DNA of 64,000 nt from Gnetum montanum (GCA_015680685.1 MNCI01023742.1:664831-728830), one strand, 5' to 3'; positions 34,701 through 47,580 are shown, numbered from the stretch's first letter. Notes: generated by a model from the sequence alone, not told the origin. Program-made: numbers and translations.

Positions 34701-35211
34701 GATATTCAACACATACTTCAAAATGAGAAAACTATAGATGATGTCATCACAATGCTAGCCCTTAGTGTAATGTTAGATGTGTTTAGTAAGTTATTCACCT
34801 TGACTATGGACTATGCTATTTCCATCACAAAGAGCACTAAGGATACCTTTAGGACTATAGTTCATACTTCTCCTACTAGGAAGTGGCACAATAACATCAA
34901 ATTTTACCTTATGCATGGTGAATCTTCACAAGGATTGACTACTAATTAAAAGGATGTTGTACGTAAATGATGGAAGTAGTATGACATCATAAGTGATAAC
35001 ACAGTATATCAATGGTCCTATGATGGAATATTACTAGTGTGGTTAGGTAAGATCGAAGCCAAAATAGTCCTAGAGTAGGTTCATGAAGGTATGTGTAAAG
35101 GACATATAGGACCTAGATCCATTGCCACTAAGATTAGGTGGTTAGGCTACTACTCGCCCTATATGAAAAGTGACTATTGGAATAGAAAATATTGGCTTCT
35201 AGAAAAACCAA
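34701..35211 (+). pseudogene. T1 integrase N-terminus, truncated
   Basis: The linker (KWHNNIKFYLMHGESSQGL) and zinc-finger start (VHEGMCKGHIGPRSIATKIRWLGYYSP) align with M. Similarity stops around 35180, before the Cys pair of the HHCC finger, and element M starts at 35212. No catalytic core is present on this side. Confidence 0.75.
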
Positions 35212-36113
35212 TGATTATTAGTCATAACTAGCCTCAACCCAAAATCTCCTAGGGTGTTTACAAGAAAAATAGGATTTAGGGTGCCTTGGAGAGTCTGGTA
35301 GATCACCTAGGGAATTAAGGGGGGTGTAAAATGGGGGTAACAAAGGAGGAAGATGTAGATCTATAAAGTAATGTACTGAAAATAAAATAATTATCTCTAG
35401 AATTATACACAAAATGAAATCATAAACTTTATTAAGTAAACAAAGAATGAGTTTAAAGGGGTGTCCAAATTTGGTATGCAAGATGAGGGCAAAGGGAGGT
35501 TCACTTGGGCAAGGGTTCAGAGCCCTTTGAAGCCATGATCAACTTCATGATCTAGTATCTCTACCACTCCTAATGCTATCAAACCTACTTTTTCATCACC
35601 TTAGATCTACAACATTGGTTACTATTGAGGTTAGGAAAATGTGAAGGATTAGGATGGCCAAAGTGCACCATGCTAAGATTTGGTGATCCCATGGGGTAAT
35701 GTTGACACCCAAAGTTCATAGATCATAAGGGGGAGTGATAGGAGGTAATCGGTTGTAGAGGTTCCATAGTACTAGGCTCCAAGAAGTTTTGTTTCTGTTA
35801 AGGAAGCAAGAGCTCTTAGATGCCAAAATCCCAAGGGTGCTAAAGTGTAAAAGTGTGGAACCTTAAAATGGTGCCAAGGTTTTGTTTTTATAGGGTTATG
35901 GCCATGATTTGGGTTACAAATGGCTAACTGATTTGCTGCAAATTGGCTGCCAAATTGTTAATTTATTAGCTACAAATTGACTACCAAATTGCTGAAAATT
36001 AACTGCCATGTTCAGGGGGGATAGGTAAGATCCACCCCCATGCATCCTAGCTATCTAATCCCTTCACACTAGCTAACCCCCTCTCTCCTACTTGGAAAAC
36101 CCTCTCTAATGAG
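35212..36113 (-). repeat. M 3' LTR, distal part
   Basis: The minus strand of this segment aligns with 21900-22740 of T1: shared GGTTCCACACTTTT, AGAGCTCTTGC, TAGTAACCAATGTTGTAGATCTAAGG, a T-rich stretch, and the final CCTAA-ATCCTATTTTTC block. It starts TGATTATTAG on the plus strand (so CA-ending on the minus) and is cut at 36113 by element C. A G-run (35323-35330) and an AATAAAA-like signal lie inside. Confidence 0.72.
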
Positions 36114-36840
36114 TGTCAAAGTGTCACATCAATAGGCCCCCATCAATGAGGCCCCATTTACATGGTGTTTTCCATAGTAAGAGTCATTGAGTATATGAAT
36201 CTTTATTCAAGCACTATTGTACCTAAGCACGATAGTGTGTGCGGAAATAAAGAAAAGCTTCTTAATAAACCTTGCAGCATTCTGGACAGTTTAAATATTT
36301 TATTCATGCATTTAATGTTTTTAGTTATTTATTCAATGTTCCTCAGTAAATAAGATAATAATTAATTAAGAAAGATAAGATAAATATTAATTAAGTAATC
36401 ACATAAGTATGACTACTTTAAGCATGCATATGAAGTTTGGTAATTCCAACAATGCTTAAGCTTAGTAACCTAGCAATGATGTGTGTTTAGGATGTGTATG
36501 GAAAGTCGAATTAGGTGCTTATGTTAGGACTAGTTAAACAATAGTTAGCCCATTAGATTAAAGTAGACATTAAATTAGTTTATTATTTATCCTATTTATT
36601 TTAAGCACCAAAACCATAAATTATAAAATGGCAAAAGTTATATGCATCGATTACACATAACCATATCTTTGTACTTCACAAGTGTAATTGGGAAGACAAT
36701 AAATGACCATTAGGATAAGGTTCACTTCCTAGATGACTAATGTACCAAAAGACATAGAGTCCATGAAATTTGACTAGATCATGCATGAACACTTCATGAT
36801 TTATATGGTTGAGTGCAGGGGTACCTTTCATTGCTCATCA
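36114..36840 (+). repeat. C 5' LTR
   Basis: Starts TGTCAAAGTGTCACATC and ends GCTCATCA directly before the primer site. It is shorter than the 3' copy because the stretch between the GAGGCCCC word and the promoter-proximal AGTxxGAGTCATTGAG word, including the TATA-like CTATAAATAC, has been lost. Confidence 0.85.
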
Positions 36841-36841
36841 T

Positions 36842-36860
36842 TGGCACTATTGCAGGGACT
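36842..36860 (+). other. C primer-binding site (tRNA-Asp-like)
   Basis: TGGCACTATTGCAGGGACT follows the LTR after one T. It is the decayed TGGCGCCGTTGCCGGGGA word shared with A1 and A2. Confidence 0.65.
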
Positions 36861-36969
36861 CTTTTTGTTTGAAATGTGTGCTAGATAGGATTAGTGAATA
36901 TCTTTAACATCGTTGGATGAACCCCAAGATCAACATCACTTTTAAACATAATATAATTATATAAACATA

Positions 36970-38770
36970 CTAATATTCTACTTGTTTACAAAATTTCTTC
37001 TTCTCTCAAGAGTGACGATGCTAAATCGTTGGTCCCACAAGAGTGCAAGATAGTATATACTCATCCAAATGAGTATGTGTCTAATTTCACCTTCATCTTG
37101 CACTAGGATGAATAACCATAATGGAATGACATGGAAGGCAACATTGTAATACCTCTTGATTGATCTATGCCCATGATGCTGCTTCAAAATCTTAAGAAGT
37201 TAGGCATCCATGATTTTCAAGAGGAGTACATTGTGCATGATTACAACTACTAGGATTACCATCCCAGTAAAACACAATGCTGGAGAGATCAACACCAGGA
37301 AAAGCATCATGAATTTGCAAAGGGAAAATGGTTCACCAATTCCTTGTTCCTGGTAAACCAAGACAACAAAAATAACCCTCTCTCTAGGGGCTCTTAACAT
37401 GAAAATTCTTCACCCTTCATTACTGGTGATGAGAATGTGAACCTAAATCTACATTCCACTATCAACAACTGAGGTTTAGGTAAAGACGGTAATGAAGGCA
37501 AGGGCTCATACAAGCATTAAGATGATAAGAAACCTAATGAGTGTGGTCATGACCACTAAAGGGAAGTTTGAAAATACCATGATGGTGGTAGTCCTCCTCC
37601 CTCTTTACCCTCTTCATCTACATCTTCTTCTTCCTCTTCTTCTGGTTCTAAAGAATGTTGTAGAAGGAACAATCATGATGGAGGTGAGCAATAGGAAATA
37701 ATACTAATTATCATGCCCATAATAATCAAAGGGGTAACAAAGGACATCATTGATGACGATGAAATAATGATGATGATGAGCCTTTACTAGCAACTCAAAG
37801 CATGCTTAACATTGTAGAGGTATTTAAGATCCAAACTAGACATGTGAAATATAGTTGAATGAAGTGCTTAGACATGAAAAATATCCCAAGATTTGAGCAG
37901 GGATATAACTTTGATCCACAAAACCATCTGCAAGCCTTTCATAGTGCTTACATCTAACAAAACATAAAGAATGACTGGTAGAAATTGAATCTATTCTCCA
38001 AGACACTCATCAATGAGGCAGAAAGCTAGTACCAATCCTTATAACTAGAATCCATTTGCAAATGGAGTACCATGCTAGAACTATTTAATGAAAAATACCA
38101 CACATACTCTAAAGTGTGTAATCTGAGAAGGTAAATCCAAAACTAAAAATAGGGAACACATGAACCCTTAGATGCCATCATGGGTAGATATTATTCTCTC
38201 TTATATCAATGCCCTAGCCATGGTTATTCTTAGAGGAAACAACTCCACCATACCATAGATGGGCTCAGAGAAAAAACTAGAAGAATTTATGGGGTTTATG
38301 TTGAAGGGAGAATATCCAAACTAAGTGCTCATCATATACAAAGGCTATTAGAGCAAGTAGTAGAAAAAGAAGGTGAGTTGTGAAAAAGGGAACATGCAAA
38401 AGAATATAGTAGGGACCCTTCCATCAAGAAAAGGGAGGTTTGATTTTGTAACAATGAGGAGTCACCACTTGACGAGGTGGTGAATAGGAAGACCTTGCTC
38501 ATCCAAAAATTCATTTCTGATATTTTGGCAAAGGTTGATAAATTATGGGAGTCTTTCCATAAAAAATTCCAAACTACTATGAAGATTGGTAAAGAATCCA
38601 AAGAGCATAATAGCGATTGCAACAACAAGAGGTGGAAGGAAGTTGAATGTGCTTACCAAAGAGGTAAGGGCAACGCTGCTATAGTAGAAGAAGTTGTGGA
38701 GATAGACTCTAATGATGATGTCAGGTTGACATTTATCAATATTAAAATCCTAAGGGATGTTGCCCTATGA
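36970..38770 (+). pseudogene. C gag, broken
   Basis: A Ser-rich, then basic region (37590-37690: SSSTSSSSSSSGSKECCRRNNHDGG) matches the Gag linker of A2. The capsid part (about 37830-38160) has the HLQAF..AY, NWWKLNLFSKTLINEAESWYQSL-like order in broken frames. The C-terminal coil (38477-38770, LIQKFISDILAKVDKLWESFHKKF) is the best preserved piece and matches 50692 downward in A2. It would build the particle core. Confidence 0.68.
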
Positions 38771-39470
38771 TGTTACACTTACAAGATTCTAGGGTGTACG
38801 TGTTAAATCCTAAATAGCATGAAGGTAAGAACCTAGATGATTGCCTTATACTCAAGGTAATCCAAAGCAATTCCACTAGCAACAACAAGCTTACTACCAA
38901 TTGGAGCTCCACCACAATCATATGAACAATACTAGTAATCGCAGCAACCACAATTATGGGGAATGCCATTGCCAAGACAATAGTATCCTTATAGGAAACT
39001 AGATTCATATGGGTACTATGTTCAGTAACCTATTTCTCCATGAAGCTCTATCAACCATGCCTCATTCTAACATCACTATTATCCTCCAAAGTACCATCAA
39101 AATCATTCACCATCTAATCAAGGGGATCACCCATATCCATACCACCCTCTACATCTATCTATACACATCTCTCTGCCTCAACCAAGTTGCCTCCTACTCT
39201 ATCCATGGAGAGAAAAATTCCCTCATAGTCACAGTGAAAAAATGCTACAATGGCTATAAATTTACAACTAGCCTTTTAGCTAAGCGGTTTAGACAATTGA
39301 TCCAGGAAATGACCATTTTTTCAACCCAACAGTCCTCCCAAACCCTCACAACCTAATGTAGTTGGTTACCCTGTATCTCCAGCACCCTCATCCTCTGCAT
39401 CAAATACATTCGAGAGTTCTTCAAACCAAATGCTACCTCAGATCCACATTGTGATGTTAACTCATACTAT
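38771..39470 (+). other. C gag-protease linker
   Basis: Pro-, Asn-, Gln- and Tyr-rich coding-like sequence with many short frames. The same kind of linker occurs in A2 (50400-49750). Confidence 0.4.
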
Positions 39471-39479
39471 CTCCAATTG

Positions 39480-39880
39480 GATCAAGGCTAGAAACCTTTC
39501 CATGAAAATATCTAACCTAGGAAGTCCTCTTATTTACTTATAGATCACTAGACATAAGCCATGTAAGGCTCTTCTTAATTCTAGTTCCAGTGTCAATCTC
39601 ATCTCTTATGACATGTACAAGGCCTAGAACCTACCACCTCTTAAGAAGAGTAATATCCATTTGGAATTGGTAGACTAGTCAATCACTATCCCTTTGGGAT
39701 TAGTGGAGGAAATTGTGACTATAGTTTTCGGGTGGTCCTATCCTACCAATTTTCTAGTGATCAAGGTAGAAAACTGAAAAGGCAACTTCCCCATCATTAT
39801 GGGATGTGCATGGTTGAGTACTATTGATGCACAAATGGGCATCAGGACATCTACTTGGAAATCTCCAAGAAGAATAAATT
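39480..39880 (+). pseudogene. C aspartic protease, broken
   Basis: The active site reads LLNSSSSVNLISYDMY (about 39572-39615), so the catalytic Asp is Asn. The flap/ILGR block reads GNFPIIMGCAWLSTIDAQMGIR (39782-39848). Collinear with A1 and A2. Confidence 0.72.
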
Positions 39881-40439
39881 TGGACACCTTGAGAAGAAGC
39901 AAGTTCCATGCATCATGTACAACGATAAAGGGTGCAACTGTATGCAAAAAATTTGGTCCATTAACAATACATTTATTAAAGCATGAAATTAGTGTGCACA
40001 TGAAACCAATATCCAAAGGTACCTGTATGCACCAACCACAAAATAGGAGGATACCTAGTTATTAATAACTAACTCTAATAGTAACACACTATGCATGAAA
40101 CCTACTAAGATCCTAGCATGTGCCTATGTTAGGGGCATGGATGAATTTAAGCAAGTTCATCACCAACTCTCTAATGATGAAGATGATGATACCTATTGGG
40201 GAAGAGTTGGAAATCCCTGATAATTTCAAGCTAGATCCCCTAGAGTTAAAAACTCTATTAGCCAACATGGAGTGTGCATTTTTAAAAATAGTAAGTCAAT
40301 TATAATCAATGCAAATCTTGCTTCCAAATAAAAAGATAAGTTGCTAAAGGTCATCAACAAATGGCCAGCAGCCTCTACTTGGTCATATCTTGAACTAAAT
40401 GAAATTGATCCATAGATATGCCAGCATCATATATATGCC

Positions 40440-41690
40440 AACCTGGCCATGAAGCCAAGAAGGTAGCCACAATGGTGGTTGAATTCCAAGTTGAATTAGA
40501 TCATCAAAGAGAAAATAGAACAACTCCTTAAGGTAGAGCACATATAAACCATCACGGATAGTGAGTTGGTTAGTCCACTCATAATTGTGCCAAAGAAAGG
40601 TTGCAAGTAATGGGTTTGCATCGACTTTAGGTTGTTGAATATGGCAATATTTAAAGATCATTTACCATTTCCATTTGTGAACCAAGCGTTGGACACTATA
40701 TTTGGAAATTACTATTATAGCTTCATGGATGGTTATAGTGGCTATAAGTAAATCTAGATTGTGCCAAGGAATCATACCAAAACAATATTCATGAGTCCTT
40801 AGAAAACTTTTGCATATTGCAAGATGTCATTTGGATTTTTTAATGCCACTACAACATTCCAATGCTTGGTCCTTAATATTTTTAAACAGCATATTGATAA
40901 CATGGTAGAGGTATTTATGGATGAATTCTCTACCTATGGGGCTAAATTTGAGCATGCCCAAGATCACCTTGAGCAAGTACTAAAAAGGTGTTGAAACAAA
41001 CCTTAAGCTCAATTGACAAAAAATACATTTAATGTTACAAGAGGGCATAGTACTGTGGCAAAAAATTACTTAGAAAGGGATTGAGGTAGACCCTGAAAAG
41101 ATAAGGATCATCCAAGAAATCACACACTAACCAAAGATACTCAAAGACATCTAATCATTCCTTGGACACACTGGCTACTACTGATAGTTTATAGAGAATT
41201 TTTTTTATGATCACAAAGTTGTTGGTTGAGCTTACAAAGAAAGATGCTCCATTTATTTGAACCAATAAATGTAAACATGCATTCCAAAATCTAAAGGAAA
41301 ATCTTGTAAAAACTTCAATTCTACAAGCACCAAACTGGTCCAATCGATTTTCATAATGATAGATACATCTAATTATGCCTTGGGAGCTATGCTTATGAAA
41401 TTGGACAATAAGAAACGTCCATACTACAGCCACTACATGAGCCAAAGAATTGTAGGTGCATAGTTGAATTGCACCACAACTAAGAAAGAACTAATGGTAG
41501 TGGTTTATGCTCTTGAAAAGTTCAGGCACTATGTCCTTCGCTATAAATTTTTTATGCACATAGATCATAGTGTCATCTACTTCCTAATAAATAAGCCATT
41601 GGTGAGTCCTTGTATCATACAATGGCTCATGATCTTGTAAGAATTTGATCTCACAATGGTAGATTTAAAGGAAACTAAGAATGTGATCAC
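40440..41690 (+). pseudogene. C reverse transcriptase and RNase H, broken
   Basis: KIEQLLKVEHI..TITDSELVSPLIIVPKKG, WVCIDFRLLNMAIFKDHLPFPFVNQALD, SFMDGYSGYK and MSFGFFNATTTFQCLVLNIF run in order. The catalytic box is VEVFMDEFSTYG (Asp 40920-40922, Glu 40923-40925), the same Asp-to-Glu change as A1. RNase H follows (YSHYMSQRIVG, TTKKELMVVVYALEKFRHYVL, HIDHSVIYFLINKPLVSP, 41410-41620). Frameshifts are numerous in the thumb region. Confidence 0.82.
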
Positions 41691-43075
41691 TGACCATCTC
41701 TTTCTGTTAAGATGGGATAACAAAGAGGAGGAGAGCCCACTCTTTGATCAATTTCTAGATGAACTTCTCTTTACTAGAGCAATAAATGAACAAATGCCTA
41801 TAGAACCAAAATTGTATGATGACATTCTCACTTACCTTCTCACTCAAGAGATGCTACAAGACCTGGACATTAGAAAGAAACAACAGTTTCTTCATTGGGC
41901 TAAGCACTCCACGAAAATCAATGGACAAATTTACAAGGTGTATGTCAATGGCCTAGTTTGTTGGTGTGTCCCTGATGTAGACCAATTGCACATTCTCCAA
42001 GATGCTTGCTAAGGCCCCTATGCTAGGAGACTCATGGCCATAAAAATCCTAATGGTAGGATACTATTGGCCTACAATCATCAAGGATGCCCACCAATTTT
42101 TCTAATCTTCTGAATGCTATCAACAAGATGGTGGGATGACCACTGCCATGGAGGGTCCTCAATAGTGGATTCAACCACTAGATCCATTTGACATATGGGG
42201 CATATACTTCATGGGTTCCATCACATCCATGTTCAATAAAAAGGCATACATCATCGTAACAATCAACTATTGCACCAAATGGATAGATCGTGTAGCTGTC
42301 ACCAACTGTGCATCATCTACTACTACTCGATTTGTATAAAAAAATGTTGTAAATAGGTTTGGTGTGCCACATACACTAATTTTTAATAATGGAACTTATT
42401 TTACAAGTGTCACTTTTCAAAAACTCATACAGCTTGTGGGGGTCAAACATAAATTAAGAACACTCCATCACTCTCAAGCCAATGGTCAAGCAGAGTTAAC
42501 TAATAGGAGAGATTACAAAGATTATAATGAGAACTATCAACAAATATAGGAGATACTAGAGCACAAAAATCAACAATGCCCTTTAGGCCTACTACTAAAT
42601 ATGAAAACTCCCTATAGGCTACTCTTCCTATGAGTTGGTGTATGGCAAACTTCTAATACTTCCAATCCAATCCAATCTCTGTACACTTTCAATAGCCTAT
42701 GACTTGGACCTTAACCTAAGTCTAACACAAAAGGAAATATTGATAAACCTAAATGTACTAGATGAAAACTAATTTGTCTCCCTATCTTTGAATGAAGTTC
42801 ACAAGGTATACAACAAGAAGCATCATGACCTTAGAATACAGAAAGTAAAATTTCAACCGAGAGATAAGATTCTCTACTGGAATCCCACACATGTACCTTA
42901 GAAAAATAAGTTCCAAAAATTATGAAATTGTCCTTATATAATTGACAAAACATTTTCTTTTGGGTCCATGATCATATACAAACCTGAGAGCCCAAATAAA
43001 AATCAATTGGTCAACATCCAAAAAGTAAAACCTTTCCTTGAGCCTAAGCAAGCCAATGTAACAGATACCTTAACA
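41691..43075 (+). pseudogene. C integrase with C-terminal GPY/F region, broken
   Basis: The pre-integrase linker is open at 41656-42012. The zinc finger is decayed (YYWPTIIKDAHQFF). The core has TINYCTKW (first Asp is Asn) and LIFNNGTYF (second Asp is Asn), while QANGQAELTNR keeps the Glu. The tail reads KFQPRDKILYWNPTHVP, CPYIIDKTF and NIQKVKPFLEPKQAN. Two of the three DDE residues are lost, so it is catalytically dead. Confidence 0.8.
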
Positions 43076-43333
43076 AATGGACAATCATGCTCAATTTTTC
43101 GAATCTCCTCCTTCTAACTCAATCATGGAGGAGATGCCCATCTGTGCTAATCATACATGTGGCTCCTTAGTTTTTCTATTTTTTATTTTATACATTTTTT
43201 TTCTTTGCAATTTGTTTCTTTCATACCTTTTTGATTTTCAAACCTTTTCCTATTTTTACACCATTTTTTGTTTTACATTATTATTAGTACATTTAAACTT
43301 TTCTTGAATATTTTACACTTTCTTATATATCCG
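43076..43333 (+). other. C 3' non-coding region, left piece
   Basis: T-rich sequence matching the A2 tail in word order up to CACTTTCTTATATATCCGG, where A2 begins. A 76-codon hydrophobic opening (43077-43307) is a by-product of the T-richness. Confidence 0.55.
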
Positions 43334-44137
43334 GTTGAATTCTATAGACTATAATTACTAAGTACACTAGAGCTAAACAGTGTGTGCATGTTGTTCTTTT
43401 GTTGTCTTCCTAGTTCCACTTGCGTAATACAATTATATGGTTAAGTGTGACTGAGGCATAAGATTTTTATTATTTTATGTTTTTATGGAATTACTCACCA
43501 AAAACAAGAATAAAGTAAGAGTGATTAAAATAGTAATTAATTGCTAAGTAAACTATAGTCTAATCTAGCCTAACACAAATAACTGTTCCCACTTCCTAGA
43601 CACATCCTAAACTTTGTGCAAACACTACTAGGCTATGAAACGCTAGTCATTTCTGAGCTACTAAGTATCACACGTATGCTCAAAGGGGTCATGCTTGTGT
43701 AATTTAATTATTTACTTGATTGATCAAAATTAATTACTGCATAAATAACATTAATGTAAACTACATGAAACAACAATATGTAAATGCATAAGAAGGAAAA
43801 TCTCAAGTGCTACAAGGAATGGATCAAAGATTTCATCTTTATTACCAACACAATGATGTACTCAAGTACATCAATTCTTGAATAAAGATTTGTCACACTT
43901 AGACCTCCTACTATGGGCACTTGAAAAATATTCTAACTTTCAAATGGACAAACTTCAAGAGTTTCACTACTTGATTGTCAAAAACTTACTTCCAATTGTA
44001 TGTCTAGGAACTATATTTATAGACCTAAGAGTAACCCTACAATATCAAATGTATGATATCGCATGTTGGGCCATGATATCACGTACTTGATATTGCAGCC
44101 ACCCCAATATCGGAGTATTGAAAAACATAATTTATCA
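43334..44137 (-). repeat. A2 3' LTR, end-truncated
   Basis: Collinear with 52446-53260, with small indels (a 10-bp duplication and a 12-bp deletion difference). The bases corresponding to 52382-52445 are missing at the left, where C sequence starts at once. Confidence 0.87.
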
Positions 44138-44155
44138 TACCCCCACAACTGAATG
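44138..44155 (-). other. A2 polypurine tract
   Basis: On the minus strand, CAGTTGTGGGGGTA ends exactly where the LTR starts with TGATAAATT. Confidence 0.75.
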
Positions 44156-46150
44156 AAAACTCATCCTCGAGTAAAGAAGAAGAGGAACAAGTCCTTTACA
44201 AAATATAATAGGGGGTGTGTACTTATTCGACTGACATGCAAAGTAACACAAAGAACACAGACAAATACAAAAGTGCCCGAGCATACAATATTACAATGGT
44301 GTACATCATTGGGTATTCATGACAATAGGAGAGAACACCAATGGATCTGAAGGACATCCAACCCCTCTTGGAAATAGAAGAATGAGGGAGAGGTAGAAGA
44401 GATCCAGTGGTCATGAATAATCTCCCGTGAGTGATATGGTTACATCCTCCTTGGTGACGACAATCCCACTTCTAGTCCACACTTCCCACTGCAATCACAA
44501 CAAAACCAAGGATTAGTATCAAATAATGGCTAAATACCTTATCTCATCAGTGATTTTATCTAGCCAAGTTGTGATTGTGATAGATTGATTGCTTGATGTT
44601 GTTAGTGGAAAAACTAACGAATGGGTTAAGTAAGAGAAGAAATCCATACAATTTACAAAAATCTTGATATAAGGAATACTGGAAAGAGGGTATTCACAAC
44701 AATTAAAAAACATGAGTTCATTAGAAATAGTTGTGAAGTTGTATACAATTAGATGACATGGATGGGGTAAATAAAAAGAATTTGATTTTAATAATGTCTA
44801 AGGGTAAAGAACTTAACTTAACCAAACCAAAAGATATGCAAGTGGGTCCTCCCCAAAGTAGGCACAGGCCTTTTATGCTCTTGCATAACTTCAAGCTAAG
44901 GAGTCCATGTACCCCATGGATGATTAATGGTTATGGAAAGTTAAGTACAAAAACCAAAAAGTAACTGACCAAGAAACCTGACACATCAAACCAAAACATT
45001 GAACCAAAACATGAAACCGGCAATGAGGTGAGGCATGAAAAGCATAGATGAATGATAGAGAGAGTGGAATGGAGTTCCTAATTATGGTCACATGAAGTCC
45101 CTTATGGAGTTTGTGATTAAATAACTTGGTAGGATCCATCCTTAGTCTAGATCAAAACCAACCACTTTCAATGAATTCACATCAACATTCTAAGGATAGT
45201 CCATGCCCTAAGAAATAAGAATGCTCCCACAAAACAACCATCATTCCAAATTGAAGTGAAGGTAGGAAGTGAGAAAGGGCCTTAGTTAGAGGAGACAAGA
45301 TAAGCCTCATAACCAATGCTTATAGTTCTTTTATTTAGTCTAACGGTTGTGCTTTGAATTCCCATATTTTTTTTTGGATTGGAACCACACCATGCAAAGA
45401 CCCATGCATTTTTTGCATTTATTTTTTCCAAGGGATGTGCTTTGAATCCTCATCTATTTTTTTTATTTTTTTTTATTTTTATTTTTTTGTGATGAGGACC
45501 ACACCATGCAAGGACTTATTAGACTTCCTATTGTGAAATGATGCAGAATGGTGAGAAGCTTATGAGAACACTCTTGCACACAGGAAAATAGAAAAACATG
45601 AAGAATACCACATCCCTTAGAAGCCACATCCTATCCAAACCTTTGATTCCTTTCCAATTCTGGACACTACACAAGCTATCAATTTATTAAAGTTTCATTA
45701 ATGAATAACAAACTGCTTGCTTCCAAAATAAGGAAAACCATAGAGTATGTGGATGGGAGGATGATGTGGACTCACTACTTGTTACATGAAAAGAAACCAT
45801 GTCCCAGTTATCAGTAACAACATTCAAAGTCAGAAACTAGACATTAACAATCAAATTACAAATGAAGCATACCACCATCAAGTAGTGCATTACCATTGTA
45901 CCTGCCACGTTATTAGTAGAAAAAGTAGAAAAACACATCAAACACAAGCAAACATAACGATAAAAGAAAGTGAAAGAGTAGACAATAAATATTGAATGTA
46001 TTAATAATGGTATAAAAAAAAACTAAGAGAAGACCAATAACCTTAAAAATAAAAAAAATGTGAAACAAAGAAGATGAAAACAAAAATTTGTAAAACCAAA
46101 AATATGGAAAATAAAAAAGTCAAAAATTGAGAAGCTACCTAAGCTGTTAT
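44156..46150 (-). other. A2 3' tail between integrase and LTR
   Basis: About 2 kb with no recognisable protein, where Athila-type elements may carry an env-like gene. It includes a direct duplication (unit starting TGCTTTGAATYC at about 45350 and 45439, each ending ACCACACCATGCAA) with long T-runs. Short openings on either strand look like chance. Confidence 0.55.
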
Positions 46151-46189
46151 TATGGATGGCCATCTCCCCCATGACTAAGTTGGAAGGGA

Positions 46190-47580
46190 GAGATCTGAAA
46201 GATTGAGCGTGGTTGTTCATCTGACGAGGTGTTTGTTGCATTGGTTGGCTTGGGCTCATGGAAAGATTTTATTTGTTTAATGTTGACTAGTTGTTTCTTA
46301 TTTGGGCTATTAGGCTTGTAGATGATCATGGCCTTAGATGGAAAATTATTATCTATAATGTAAGGTCCTTCCCACAATGTTTGGAATTTGGTTGATTGGG
46401 GTACATGTGTAGGATTCCAATAGAGAACCTTGTCTTCTAGTTGAAACTTAAATTTTCTGATTTTGAGGTCATGGTATTTCTTATTGAATGCCTTATGCAT
46501 TTCATTGGATGACAAGGCCATTAACTAATTTTCATCTAGCAAGTTAAGGTTCATTAATTGTTCTTTCTATGCTGGACTTAGATTTAGGTTTAGGTCACAG
46601 GTTGTAGAGAGTGTACGGAGCTCAGATTGGATGAGCAATGTTGGTAGTTTTCAATACATAAGCTCATAGGGAGAATAATCTATGGGAAGTTTCCATGTGG
46701 AGTGATAGGCCCAAAGGGCATCATTTAACTTAGTGCTCTAGTCCCTTCAGTATTTGCTAATGGTACACGTTAAAATTTTTGTAATCTCCTGATTGGTGAT
46801 CTTAGCTTGACCATTGGCTTGGAGGTGATATGGTGTTGTGTGTTTATGTTCAACCCCCAAGTGCTGCATCAATTTTCAGAAACTGGCACCTGTAAAATGA
46901 GTTCCATTATCAGAAATTAATTCTTGAGGTACACCAAACCTATTTACAATGTTTTGTTGTACAAACTGAGCAGCAGTGGTGGATGTATAGTCAGTGACAG
47001 CTACTACTTCAACCCACTTAGTACAATAGTCGATTGCATCTATTATATATGCCTTTTTATTTGATAAAGGTGTGATGGGATCCATAAAGTTAATGCCCCA
47101 AATATCAAATGGCTTAAGAGGTAATATCCATTATTATGACCCCTCCATTCGAGCTATCATTCCACCATCCCTCTGGCAATGATCACAAGTGCAGATAAAT
47201 TTTTGTACATCCTTGGAGATTGTTAGCCAATAATACCTTTCCATGAGGATTTTTATGATCGTGCATCTCCCAGAATAATGGCCCCCATAAGGACATTTGT
47301 GAGCATCCTAAAGAACATGCAGTTGATCTGTATCATGGATACACCAACATACTAGGCCATCAAGACAAACCTTGTAGAGGTTTTCATTAATCTCCATGAA
47401 ATATTTGACTCAATGAAAAAACTATTATTTCTTTCTAGTGTCCAACCCTTGTGGTAGTTCTTGCTTGAGAAAATAAGTGAGGATGGTGTCGTACCATTTT
47501 GGTTCATCAGGCATTTGTGCATTAATAGCACCTACAAGGAGAGATTCGTAAGGGAATTGATCAAATAAAGAGCTCTCTTT
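46190..47580 (-). pseudogene. A2 integrase with GPY/F tail, broken
   Basis: The zinc finger is readable (KCPYGGHYSG...FICTCDHCQR). The core (46876-47085) has AIDYCTKW and ELISDNGTHFTGASF with both Asp intact, but the third acidic residue is Lys (QANGQAKITN). The C-terminal frame 46150-46521 is intact: KFQLEDKVLYWNPTHVP, LWEGPYIIDNNF (GPY/F motif) and NIKQIKSFHEPKPTN. Only a few stops occur. This is the clearest integrase in the window. Confidence 0.85.

Larger units (their letters stand above)
20827..35211 (+). mobile_element. T1: Tat-type Ty3/gypsy retrotransposon, 3' part missing
   Basis: Order on the plus strand is LTR (to about 22740), leader, gag (24440-25590), protease (26277-26890), a long spacer with an antisense frame and a hairpin array (27121-32630), RT, RNase H, a second RNase H, and the start of integrase. 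Two RNase H domains in a row are the hallmark of the Tat lineage, and a non-coding spacer between protease and RT is known from Ogre-type Tat elements. The integrase stops at about 35180, next to the end of element M at 35212. The left boundary is uncertain. Confidence 0.82.

Noticed and set aside
43077-43307. Hydrophobic 76-codon frame resembling a membrane protein
   Set aside because: T-rich non-coding tail of C. Phe and Leu codons follow from poly-T, and the A2 tail does not keep it.
45354-45536. Phe-rich 60-codon frame
   Set aside because: Same cause: T-runs inside a direct duplication in the A2 tail.
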